Below, piece by piece: positions 1 to 4,869 of a stretch of 5,154 nt of DNA. Every line of letters begins with the position of its first letter. Within the stretch, counting starts at the first letter, position 1. The position numbers were made by a program, and so were the translations under genes. The notes below the pieces were generated by a model. It did no database searches, was not told the origin of the DNA, and was given only the letters and a program-made list of their open reading frames with translations. The stretch lies in NCBI GenBank assembly GCA_003152255.1, contig PLZT01000095.1, forward strand, positions 1 to 5,154. Reading direction: 5' to 3'. This DNA comes from Methylocystaceae bacterium. GTDB lineage: Bacteria; Pseudomonadota; Alphaproteobacteria; Rhizobiales; Beijerinckiaceae.

Positions 1-426
1 CTGGCGCGGCGCGGCGTTCTTGCGCTTTTGACCAAACCCCGAGCGCTTTGCCATTTCCGATCGCGCCGCCGCGTAGGCGGGCGCGACCATCGGATAATCG
101 GACGGCAGGCTCCACTTCGCGCGGTATTCCTCCGGCGTCCGGCCAAGCCCCGCCAAGTGCCGGCGCAGCGACTTGAATTTCTTGCCGTCGTCCAAACAGA
201 CGAGGTAATCGGGCGTGATCGATTTACGAATGGAAACCGCCGGCTCCTTTTTTTCTTCCAGCGAAGCGGAAATTACCGGCCCGCTTGCAAGCTTCGCCAA
301 TGCCGCATGCACGGATTGAATCAGCGAGGGTAGGTCCGCTATTGGCAAGGCATTGTTGGCGACGAAGGCCGCCACGATGTCGGCGGGTAATTCGATTGGA
401 TTGAAAGATTCCGCATCGGATAGCAC
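1..426 (-). CDS. Ros/MucR-family transcriptional regulator (3' end cut by window edge)
   Basis: This is a DNA-binding regulator of the Ros/MucR family, which in alphaproteobacteria represses or activates genes for surface polysaccharides, motility and plasmid functions by binding AT-rich promoters. The frame is open for 142 codons to the window edge with no stop. The start is a GTG at 426-424, preceded seven bases upstream by GAGGAA (439-434), and it gives the usual family N-terminus. Residues 11-47 form the conserved helical oligomerisation region. Residues 69-114 carry the DNA-binding core: SITPDYLVCLDDGKKFKSL, then RRHL, then TPEEYRAKW and DYPMVAP. The tail is basic. In Ros the zinc ligands are C-C-H-H. 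Here they are C77, D80 and H90, and the expected second histidine (residues 94-95) is Leu-Gly, so zinc binding may be lost. The identification is secure; the target genes are unknown. Autoregulation is common in the family but is not shown here. Confidence 0.93.
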   Translation of the reverse strand, partial: MLSDAESFNPIELPADIVAAFVANNALPIADLPSLIQSVHAALAKLASGPVISASLEEKKEPAVSIRKSITPDYLVCLDDGKKFKSLRRHLAGLGRTPEEYRAKWSLPSDYPMVAPAYAAARSEMAKRSGFGQKRKNAAPRQ

Positions 427-433
427 GGGAGAG

Positions 434-439
434 TTCCTC
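434..439 (-). promoter_or_regulatory. Ribosome binding site deciding the GTG start of the MucR-family gene
   Basis: On the minus strand GAGGAA lies seven bases before GTG at 426. The only nearby ATG (416-414) is in another frame, so this site fixes the unusual GTG start. Confidence 0.7.
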
Positions 440-603
440 GGGGCGCGGTTTAGATACCGATACGCTTCTCCTGTCCGCTCGTCGACACCCGTGTATAGCC
501 GGAAATCATGGGCGGTTCGTTGAGCGGTCGCGGCGAGGGGCGCGGAGCGTCGGCGACTATTCAATTCTCTCGTTCGACATTGATACCCCAGCGCCGCGCT
601 ACC

Positions 604-689
604 ATGCAAGCCATCGCGCGATGCGAGGCCACATCACCGACGAGGAAATGGAAGCCCTCGCGCAATATTACGCCAGCATCCCGCATTGA
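604..689 (+). pseudogene. C-terminal remnant resembling a class I cytochrome c
   Basis: The frame 621-689 encodes MRGHITDEEMEALAQYYAS followed by Ile-Pro-His and a stop. This resembles the last helix of class I (c553-type) cytochromes c, where a segment like SDEE..ALA.YYA packs against the haem. Just upstream, in another frame from 604, the sequence reads TMQAIA. The two pieces would join as a typical cytochrome C-terminus if a frameshift lies around 615-622. No CXXCH haem motif is visible upstream to position 480, so only the tail survives. The reading is from recalled family patterns and the fragment is short, so chance similarity remains possible. Small cytochromes c are often encoded with copper-resistance genes, which fits the other metal-related remnant at 1787-1962. 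Confidence 0.35.
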
Positions 690-849
690 GGCCGGGGTAA
701 CGCTTCCGTAAGCTACATGTTGCGCGCTGGTCGGCGTCGCCGACTCGCTGGCGCCTTATCGGGCTTGGTGGCCTTGATCGAGGCTGCGCTCTGGCCGGCG
801 CTGCCGGCGACGCTGATCCGCTATGTGGTCGGCGTCGTCGTCTCATATG

Positions 850-1056
850 GTCGCCGCCGAAGCCGTAGAATCGCGAAGGGCAAGGTTTGAGGGCAAGGGC
901 TACATCATCGCCAAAAGCCCTCAGCGCCGCTCCTAGGTCGCGTCGCCGACCCCATAAAGCCGGCCCCTCCGTCGCGCCGTCGGCATGTCCGGCGCATGAA
1001 AAAAACGCCTCGGCGCGGATCGCCATCACCACCTGCATGCCCTTTTGTTCCTTGGG
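850..1056 (-). pseudogene. Decayed 3' end of a second DUF927-type gene
   Basis: On the minus strand, codons from about 1056 read PKEQKGMQVVMAIRAEAF. This parallels the last conserved segment of the intact DUF927 protein, NGEREQVIAIRARAF (residues 544-558). The likeness continues downstream at DNA level. A 14-base match at 855-868 equals 2694-2707, a 13-base match at 914-926 equals 2757-2769, and GCGCGGAT occurs at 1013-1020 and 2937-2944, all in the same order and orientation. The first two matches are 59 and 63 bases apart; the next interval is 99 bases here and 180 in the other copy. No ATPase motifs lie upstream (above 1060), so the rest of this copy is gone. The frame stays open to 634, but its composition beyond about 850 (Arg-, Pro- and Ala-rich) does not look coding. 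I infer a truncated paralogue; an alternative is a shared non-coding tail. Confidence 0.42.
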
Positions 1057-1063
1057 ATCAGAG

Positions 1064-1098
1064 CGCCCCGCCCTTTCGCTTAAGGGCGGGGCGTTTTT
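1064..1098 (+). terminator. Strong intrinsic terminator, plus-strand orientation
   Basis: A perfect 12-bp GC-rich stem (1064-1075 pairing with 1082-1093) closes a six-base loop and is followed at once by five T residues (1094-1098). That is a textbook rho-independent terminator for plus-strand transcripts. There is no confident plus-strand gene ending just before it. It also starts about 22 bases after the stop of the minus-strand gene at 1116, where the hairpin (without a U tract) could stabilise the 3' end of that mRNA. Confidence 0.8.
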
Positions 1099-1115
1099 GT
1101 CGTCAGGCGGGATTT

Positions 1116-1478
1116 TTATACTGCGTCCATAACCAGCTTGGCGCCTTCGATGAAGGCCTTCGCCTCGTCGTCGCTCATCGGCAAGGGGGTCTTACGGCTT
1201 TGGGGGAAGAACGGCTTGAAATGGTCCAAGTCGTGGCCGAGGTGCCCGTTCAGCCGTGCATAAAGGCCGTCCAAGGGTCGCGCCTCCCCGTTCAAGTTGA
1301 CGACGTCGCGCAGTTCGGACCACGTTGCGTCCCGCATCGCCCACGCCTTGCCGCACTCGGCGCTACTCTCGATATCTTCTTTAACCGCCTGTGCTTTACA
1401 CGCCCTAAGGCGGGCCAGCGCCTGCTGCATTTCAATCCCGTCTACGTGTTCCGTGTCACTTGGCCGTTTCGGATACAT
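1116..1478 (-). CDS. Hypothetical protein, 120 residues, soluble and acidic
   Basis: I do not recognise this protein. It has no membrane segment or signal peptide and no known catalytic motif. It is predicted largely helical: an N-terminal third rich in Gln, Ala and Arg (EMQQALARLRACKAQ), a central part with two Trp residues and SELRDVVNLNGEARPLDGL, a His-rich GHLGHDLDHF, and an acidic C-terminal helix (DDEAKAFIEGAKLVM). I chose the ATG at 1478 because GGGAG (1489-1485) lies six bases upstream. An in-frame ATG at 1514 with AGGGG five bases before it would add twelve residues and is also possible. Codon use has GC-rich third positions and looks coding. The gene follows the small ORF at 1661-1539 with a gap of about 60 bases and may be co-transcribed with it. 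A strong hairpin starts about 22 bases past its stop. Confidence 0.66.
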   Translation of the reverse strand: MYPKRPSDTEHVDGIEMQQALARLRACKAQAVKEDIESSAECGKAWAMRDATWSELRDVVNLNGEARPLDGLYARLNGHLGHDLDHFKPFFPQSRKTPLPMSDDEAKAFIEGAKLVMDAV

Positions 1479-1538
1479 CACGAACTCCCAAAAGGTTGGC
1501 CACGGGGCATGCATGTGCGCCCCTACGTCTACCTTTAC

Positions 1539-1661
1539 TCAGCGTGTTTTCCCTGATTTTTCGACATCATGCGATGGGACATTGATCGGCACGATGTGCT
1601 TGGCAGGCCTTTGTTTAAGGGTTGCGGCGCGCCGTTGTGTCGTCCCGCTGTGTACTGCCAC
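1539..1661 (-). CDS. Tiny hypothetical protein (40 residues), diverged paralogue of the one at 2125-2235
   Basis: The product is unrecognised. It is proposed because it aligns with the 36-residue ORF at 2235-2125. Both begin GTG-GCN (Val-Ala), both have an Arg-Arg pair followed by exactly 13 residues and then PINV, and both stop inside a TGAGTAAA/CGAGTAAA context. Here the Arg pair is at residues 10-11 and PINV at 25-28, followed by a charged tail ending KSGKTR. At DNA level 11 bases are identical around PIN (1579-1589 versus 2159-2169). No clear ribosome binding site precedes the GTG, and codon use is less GC-biased than in the paralogue, so this copy may be decaying. The frame also stays open upstream of 1661, so the start is uncertain. 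The next gene downstream on this strand is the 120-residue unknown. Confidence 0.38.
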   Translation of the reverse strand: MAVHSGTTQRRAATLKQRPAKHIVPINVPSHDVEKSGKTR

Positions 1662-1786
1662 TTGCGCTTGCAAGCCTGGAAGTGATGGGGGCGGTTTTCG
1701 GTGGTTTCGAGATGTCGGCCAGCCTGCACCGTGGCGACTGTTCGGCGGCCCTATGTCGAACCAATGCTGCTCACGCTCGTGCGGTG

Positions 1787-1962
1787 ATGTCGATGCAACT
1801 CCAAGCCGCCATCACCTGTTCGCTTTGCAACCATCAGACGACGAAGACAATGCCGACGGATGATCGCCGCGTCGTACTGCGGGCACCTATCAGCCGCATG
1901 AAGCTGGCGAAATTGTCGGGGGCGTCTTTCACGCCGTGACGGCTCAACGGCCTCTTGCCTGA
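1787..1962 (+). pseudogene. Frameshifted remnant of a GDCCVxFCSYG-type small zinc-ribbon protein
   Basis: From ATG 1787 the frame begins MSMQLQAAITCSLCNHQTT and continues KTMPTD. This closely follows the remembered N-terminus of the roughly 60-70 residue GDCCVxFCSYG-domain proteins (ITCPHCGHQ.TETMPTD), which are commonly encoded beside mercury, copper or arsenic resistance genes. After MPTD the frame loses the expected Cys-rich core and stops at 1939. In another frame, 1882-1962 reads GTYQPHEAGEIVGGVF and so on to TGA, roughly where the family has GT.LKP.AGDCCVFCSYG, but the core cysteines are gone. I infer a frameshift near 1857-1882 plus missense decay. The first CxxC pair is intact. It is on the opposite strand to every confident gene here, so it probably predates them. 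The N-terminal half is convincing; the C-terminal half is tentative. Confidence 0.52.
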
Positions 1963-1972
1963 TTGCGCAACA

Positions 1973-2086
1973 TCACGCCTGGGCCGCATGAGGGGGGATT
2001 TTGAAGTTCATCCTCATCAATTTTTTCGCATAGACCTCCATGTCGCGGACGCGTCTTTTTTGTGCGTTGTTGGGGGTACTTGTCAT
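1973..2086 (-). CDS. Small basic hypothetical protein (37 residues)
   Basis: This is a 37-residue ORF of unknown function starting MTSTPNNAQKRRVRDMEVY and ending in FKIPPHAAQA. The ATG at 2086 has AGGAG (2097-2093) six bases upstream, the best ribosome binding site in this part of the window, which is why I prefer it over the in-frame starts at 2125 and further upstream. The product is strongly basic (KRR, KK, MRM) with a predicted amphipathic helix over residues 9-28, as in small nucleic-acid-binding or accessory proteins; that role is only a guess. It lies 38 bases after the stop of the 36-residue ORF at 2235-2125 on the same strand, so the two may form one transcript. About 310 bases without another minus-strand gene follow it. 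Confidence 0.6.
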   Translation of the reverse strand: MTSTPNNAQKRRVRDMEVYAKKLMRMNFKIPPHAAQA

Positions 2087-2092
2087 CACATG

Positions 2093-2097
2093 CTCCT
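2093..2097 (-). promoter_or_regulatory. Ribosome binding site AGGAG for the 37-residue ORF
   Basis: AGGAG on the minus strand, six bases before ATG 2086. It selects this start within a longer open frame and is the main reason to believe the gene. Confidence 0.65.
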
Positions 2098-2124
2098 GCT
2101 TACAATCTGACATCACGGCTTTAT

Positions 2125-2235
2125 TTACTCGCTGCGTTTTGCGTCGAATCTGCCTGCAACATTGATCGGAAACGATGCATAGGTACAGCGCTTCAGCAGC
2201 TGCAGGTCGCGGCGCGCCGCTGCTTCGAGCGCCAC
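2125..2235 (-). CDS. Tiny hypothetical protein (36 residues) with RR-x13-PINV pattern
   Basis: The product is unrecognised. From GTG 2235 it reads VALEAAARRDLQLLKR, then CTYASFPINVAG, and ends FDAKRSE with TAA. The first 16 residues form a strong amphipathic helix candidate. Codon use is good for a GC-rich genome (most third positions are G or C through residue 24). It is paired with the diverged ORF at 1661-1539 and with a frameshifted third copy immediately upstream at 2309-2244, so a small family is represented. There is no clear ribosome binding site before the GTG; the stop codon of the preceding copy lies nine bases upstream, so translational coupling is conceivable. The downstream neighbour is the 37-residue gene at 2086. 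It may instead be the tail of a larger ancestral protein preserved as a fragment. Confidence 0.48.
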   Translation of the reverse strand: MALEAAARRDLQLLKRCTYASFPINVAGRFDAKRSE

Positions 2236-2243
2236 GGGGTTCT

Positions 2244-2309
2244 TTACTCAGTGGGTTTTTGCATCGAGCCCGCATGCAAATTGACGGGAGCGGCGATGCA
2301 TATGCACGG
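2244..2309 (-). pseudogene. Frameshifted third copy of the tiny PINV-type ORF
   Basis: In one minus-strand frame this reads APVNLHAGSMQKPTE and stop (TAA 2246-2244); just upstream, the neighbouring frame reads AYASPLP. The sister ORF has TYASFPINVAGR and ends RSE with the same GAGTAA. DNA identity includes TATGCATCG (2302-2294 here, 2181-2173 in the sister) and the GAGTAAA ending, with a 2-base length difference between them that explains the frameshift. It has no start of its own because a TAG (2312-2310) precedes the frame. The copies are offset by about 119 bases, so they form a decayed tandem duplication. Confidence 0.36.
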
Positions 2310-2423
2310 CTAGGGAAAAATTGCCGCTCTAGCCAGTCATCAAGAAATCCGCGGCTGCTGCAATCTCGAGCATCGGTGACCGTCAAGTACTGGATGTGCG
2401 CGAGCCAAGAACGCGAGCGAAGG

Positions 2424-2443
2424 GCTTCACCTGCTGGTGAAGC
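2424..2443. repeat. Perfect inverted repeat, 8-bp stem with 4-base loop
   Basis: GCTTCACC (2424-2431), loop TGCT, GGTGAAGC (2436-2443). It would form a stable hairpin in either strand but lacks a T tract on either side, so it is not an obvious terminator. It overlaps the stop of the gene-like fragment at 2525-2427. Confidence 0.6.
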
Positions 2444-2501
2444 GTGGAAAGATCCCGATGCGATGGTCCATCACGATGGTGTTGTACTTGGCGTCATTTT
2501 G

Positions 2502-2519
2502 CGCCCCCTTTTTGGGGCG
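2502..2519. repeat. GC hairpin, 6-bp stem
   Basis: CGCCCC (2502-2507) pairs with GGGGCG (2514-2519) around a loop of mostly T. No T run follows directly, although seven T residues occur about 16 bases downstream on the plus strand. It is a possible weak terminator or a relic of one. Confidence 0.35.
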
Positions 2520-2527
2520 GTGTCGTT

Positions 2528-2609
2528 AGTGCTGTTTTTTTCTATTAATTATTGTTGGAAGTGATTCTGGATTTAATTAGTCGTTGTAAACGGCACTTTC
2601 AGCACTTCC
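2528..2609. repeat. AT-rich patch bounded by nested inverted repeats
   Basis: AGTGCTG (2528-2534) is inverted as CAGCACT (2600-2606), and GGAAGTG (2557-2563) is inverted as CACTTCC (2603-2609). The right arms overlap, so only one pairing can form at a time. The enclosed DNA contains TATTAATTATTG and TTTAATTAG and is strongly AT-rich against a GC-rich background. It could be a protein-binding or promoter region; family knowledge says Ros/MucR regulators prefer AT-rich sites, but no link is shown. Confidence 0.35.
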
Positions 2610-2682
2610 CTCCTGGCCCCTAAAAACAACACCACCAACACGGGCTGGGGGAGCGGCGACAGGGCGCCTGTCCGACGCCGAC

Positions 2683-2944
2683 GCCATGGCCGTCGCCGAA
2701 GCCGTAGGAGCGCGAAAGGCGGCGTCGAGGAAGGGGAGGAGGGCTCCGTCAGCGCCAAAGCCCTCAGCGACGCTCGCCCGGTAAAGCGAAGCCCGTCCGC
2801 CCCCGTCACGTCGTCGCCATGTTCGGTGCAGTCTCGGCCAAGCCCGTCACATCCTTCCCTTTGGCCGACATCGCCGCCTGGTCGAACGCTTCAGGCGCCA
2901 GCGCGGGCCGTGGCGCCTAGTTGCGAGAAGGCGCGCGCGCGGAT
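2683..2944 (-). repeat. Second copy of the DUF927 3'-tail repeat
   Basis: This is the diverged partner of 850-1020. It begins inside the 3' end of the DUF927 gene and extends about 200 bases beyond its stop. Matching blocks are 2694-2707, 2757-2769 and 2937-2944. Compared with the other copy there are about 81 additional bases between the last two blocks. Both copies have the same orientation. Confidence 0.42.
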
Positions 2945-4600
2945 TGCGATCACCTGCTCGCGTTCCCCATTCTTCCAGATTGTTCGTCTGACCGAGGGGC
3001 GACGCTTATCCTCGAGAAGCATCCCACCCGACCTCAGGTCCTGCTTCAGCTGCAGCCATGCGGCAGGTGAACCGCAAATTTCGAAGAGCTTGCGCTTTGA
3101 GAAAAGGACCTCATTGGAACCGTCGGGCGCTTTATTCACGTAGCCGACGCAGCTGCTGTGTTTGTGATTCACCAGGCGCGCGACGAGGCCTTTTCTCAGG
3201 TCGACAAACTCGCGCCGATGCTGGCGTACATGGGCCGTCAGTAGCTCCATTGGATCTGACTCTGACTGTGGTTGACTGCTTGGTTTAGTCCCGGCGACAA
3301 GGTCGATATGCGCCTGCTCGCACGACAACAGCGCGTTGCCAAGTTCGCGGGATGACCAAGGAACGATGCCAAGCTTGATCGCCATCGCGCCGGCGGCAAA
3401 GATTGTCGCAAATTTCTCGTGCAGCCTGGCAAGGTCGCGCTGTCCGGAAACAATGCGACGCTTCGCCCCGCGTCGATAGCAATCTCGACGCGCGGAAAGC
3501 CAGTCACGCAGTCCTTGTTCATCGCGTTTCCGGCAGGCGACAAGGCCCTCGATAAAGCGAGTCGAGGCGACGCCGCAGTGGTTACGGGCAACGCGAACCA
3601 GCTCAGTTGCAAAGGCAGCGTGGTCGGCAAAACCGTACAGGTTCTCGAACGCGCCAGAGCCGCGAGCCCCGCACGCCAGCGGCACGTCGATCAACCGCGT
3701 GCGGTGTGCGTCGTCGATGTGACAATGGTCGTTGGTCGCCATCTCGTCGAGGGAAAGATTCGACGTGCTTAAAATGCCCATCCACCACGTCGCCGCAGCG
3801 GCCAAGTCCGTCAGCCGACCCTTGGTGGCTCCTTCGGCCAACCGCATTAAGGCCTTAGCGACCAAGCGGAACAACTTCTGCTTTTCATCGGCATCGATGC
3901 TCTTCGTCTCGTCTAGGACGAGGAACATCGCGTGGTGCAGCGCTGCAATCGGGTCGATCTTGTTGACCGTGTTGTTCCAGGTTTCTGAAAACGTCGGGAG
4001 CGGCAGATCAAGGTCGCAACCCCACATCGCCCCAGCCGCGGTGGCGATCCCCGACTTTCCAGACCCGGCAGCGCCGACCAGCTGGATCATCACCAGCTCG
4101 ACCTTAAGGAGGTCACCAAGCGGCCCCACGAACGCCAGCGCCATCGCCATCATCAACCGGGTATTCCCCCGCGCGAAGGCGGCGAGCTTCTGCCAGCCGG
4201 CCAAGGTCCCCTTCTCACAAAATTTCCCGCCGCACCTTTTCACGTCGTTTGGAAGGCAGACCTCGAAGGTCTGATCGCCAATGACGGCGCCGCTCGGATA
4301 CACGAACGATCCCTTCTGCCATCCCGACCGCGTCGCGACGCTGAACGTGACCTTCATACCGAACGCCGCCTGAAGTCGGGATGCAAACTCCCGCTGCGCG
4401 GCGCCCGACAACAGCGGCAACCGCAGCGCGGTTATCGTCGCTAGCGGGTTTGATCGATATTCGACGACCGATAGAATCTCCATCCGCGGCTTCTTACCGG
4501 CCTCAGCGATCTCGAGGCGAAAAAAATCCTGCCCGTCGCCGTGTCCCTTCGCCGCAATTGCAATATCACCGGTCAATTTGGCTTTGTCGCTCTTGGTCAT
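2891..4600 (-). CDS. DUF927-family P-loop ATPase (helicase-like, mobile-element type)
   Basis: This 569-residue protein belongs to the DUF927 family, P-loop ATPases encoded mostly by phages, plasmids and integrative elements and annotated as helicase- or primase-associated; the biochemical activity is little studied. Residues 15-160 form the family's N-terminal part, including RSGWQKGSFVYPSG and the Cys-containing KRCGGKFCEKG. The ATPase core follows: Walker A GAAGSGKS at 176-183, Walker B FLVLDE at 226-231, a sensor-like LSTSN at 277-281, and HRTRLIDVP at 299-307 with arginine-finger candidates R300 and R302. Residues 380-440 are helical. After a Ser/Gln-rich linker (440-450), residues 451-558 form a basic domain, probably winged-helix-like. 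The length is normal for the family. The start ATG 4600 has GGAGAG five bases upstream and overlaps the stop of the preceding small membrane ORF as ATGA. No toprim, AlpA or integrase gene, its frequent companions, is in the window. Confidence 0.92.
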   Translation of the reverse strand: MTKSDKAKLTGDIAIAAKGHGDGQDFFRLEIAEAGKKPRMEILSVVEYRSNPLATITALRLPLLSGAAQREFASRLQAAFGMKVTFSVATRSGWQKGSFVYPSGAVIGDQTFEVCLPNDVKRCGGKFCEKGTLAGWQKLAAFARGNTRLMMAMALAFVGPLGDLLKVELVMIQLVGAAGSGKSGIATAAGAMWGCDLDLPLPTFSETWNNTVNKIDPIAALHHAMFLVLDETKSIDADEKQKLFRLVAKALMRLAEGATKGRLTDLAAAATWWMGILSTSNLSLDEMATNDHCHIDDAHRTRLIDVPLACGARGSGAFENLYGFADHAAFATELVRVARNHCGVASTRFIEGLVACRKRDEQGLRDWLSARRDCYRRGAKRRIVSGQRDLARLHEKFATIFAAGAMAIKLGIVPWSSRELGNALLSCEQAHIDLVAGTKPSSQPQSESDPMELLTAHVRQHRREFVDLRKGLVARLVNHKHSSCVGYVNKAPDGSNEVLFSKRKLFEICGSPAAWLQLKQDLRSGGMLLEDKRRPSVRRTIWKNGEREQVIAIRARAFSQLGATARAGA

Positions 4601-4869
4601 ATTCTCTCTCCGGGTTTTGGCACGCTGCTTCGACAGTCATGCATCAGCGACGCAGGTGGGCGCCGCTCGCGTGATCCTTTACCCATGGCGTTCTGAAGCC
4701 AGGCGACATCGTCGGTCGCCGCTAGCGCCACGACGTTCGACAACGATCTGATTTGAACCGATGCAATTGCGACGACAACAAACACGAGCAGCGCGCAGGC
4801 GTATAACCGCTGCGTGCATCCCTTATTTACTCCGTCGCAGAAATGGCCTTTTCGACGAGGCAGGACCAT
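4597..4869 (-). CDS. Possible one-helix membrane protein (90 residues)
   Basis: I do not recognise this ORF. Residues 22-40 (RLYACALLVFVVVAIASVQ) form one clear hydrophobic helix after a short basic N-terminus, followed by LSNVVALAATDDVAWLQNA and a basic tail. Its TGA overlaps the ATG of the DUF927 gene (ATGA), an arrangement typical of co-translated genes. Against it, the only available start (ATG 4869) has no ribosome binding site, the tail after residue 62 is Arg/Pro/Ser-rich and unlike a structured protein, and other frames are open across the same DNA. If real, it would place a small membrane protein in one operon with the ATPase. Confidence 0.35.
   Translation of the reverse strand: MVLPRRKGHFCDGVNKGCTQRLYACALLVFVVVAIASVQIRSLSNVVALAATDDVAWLQNAMGKGSRERRPPASLMHDCRSSVPKPGERI
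4606..4611 (-). promoter_or_regulatory. Ribosome binding site GGAGAG of the DUF927 gene
   Basis: GGAGAG on the minus strand, five bases before ATG 4600 and inside the 3' end of the upstream ORF. It supports this start and allows translational coupling. Confidence 0.7.

Larger units (their letters stand above)
2310..2890. other. Stretch without a confident gene
   Basis: No reading frame here is convincing. A minus-strand fragment without a start codon (2525-2427) contains NDAKYNTIVMDHRIG with GC-rich third positions and then stops; it may be a leftover of an unidentified gene. A plus-strand frame contains LDVREP, reminiscent of a rhodanese loop, but the rest does not fit. Positions 2530-2600 are markedly AT-rich. 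Positions 2683-2890 are the diverged tail beyond the DUF927 stop codon and match the decayed copy at 850-930. The long minus-strand frame 2809-2573 has a repetitive Arg/Pro/Leu composition in its middle and is judged non-coding. Confidence 0.5.

Noticed and set aside
717..890. 57-codon plus-strand ORF with a hydrophobic middle (LSGLVALIEAALWPALPATL)
   Set aside because: No ribosome binding site, very Arg-rich ends, and its 3' third lies in the DUF927-tail repeat, where the other copy does not keep the reading frame open in the same way. Possibly chance.
996..1556. 186-codon plus-strand ORF
   Set aside because: It is antisense to the better supported 120-residue minus-strand gene and runs through the terminator hairpin; its composition (Arg, Pro, Leu) is typical of a shadow frame.
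2341..2455. Rhodanese-like LDVREP motif on the plus strand
   Set aside because: The frame stops after about 12 more residues and lacks the active-site CRxGxR loop or any other rhodanese feature; six residues are not enough.
2573..2809. 78-codon minus-strand ORF after the DUF927 gene
   Set aside because: Low-complexity Leu/Arg/Pro middle, no ribosome binding site, and it overlaps the diverged tail repeat in which frames are not conserved between copies.
3238..4274. Several long plus- and minus-strand frames inside the DUF927 gene
   Set aside because: They are shadow frames of a GC-rich coding sequence whose own frame carries all the ATPase motifs.
4740..4775. tRNA-like GGTTCAAATC on the minus strand
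   Set aside because: The flanking bases give an imperfect T stem and no acceptor, D or anticodon arm can be assembled around it.
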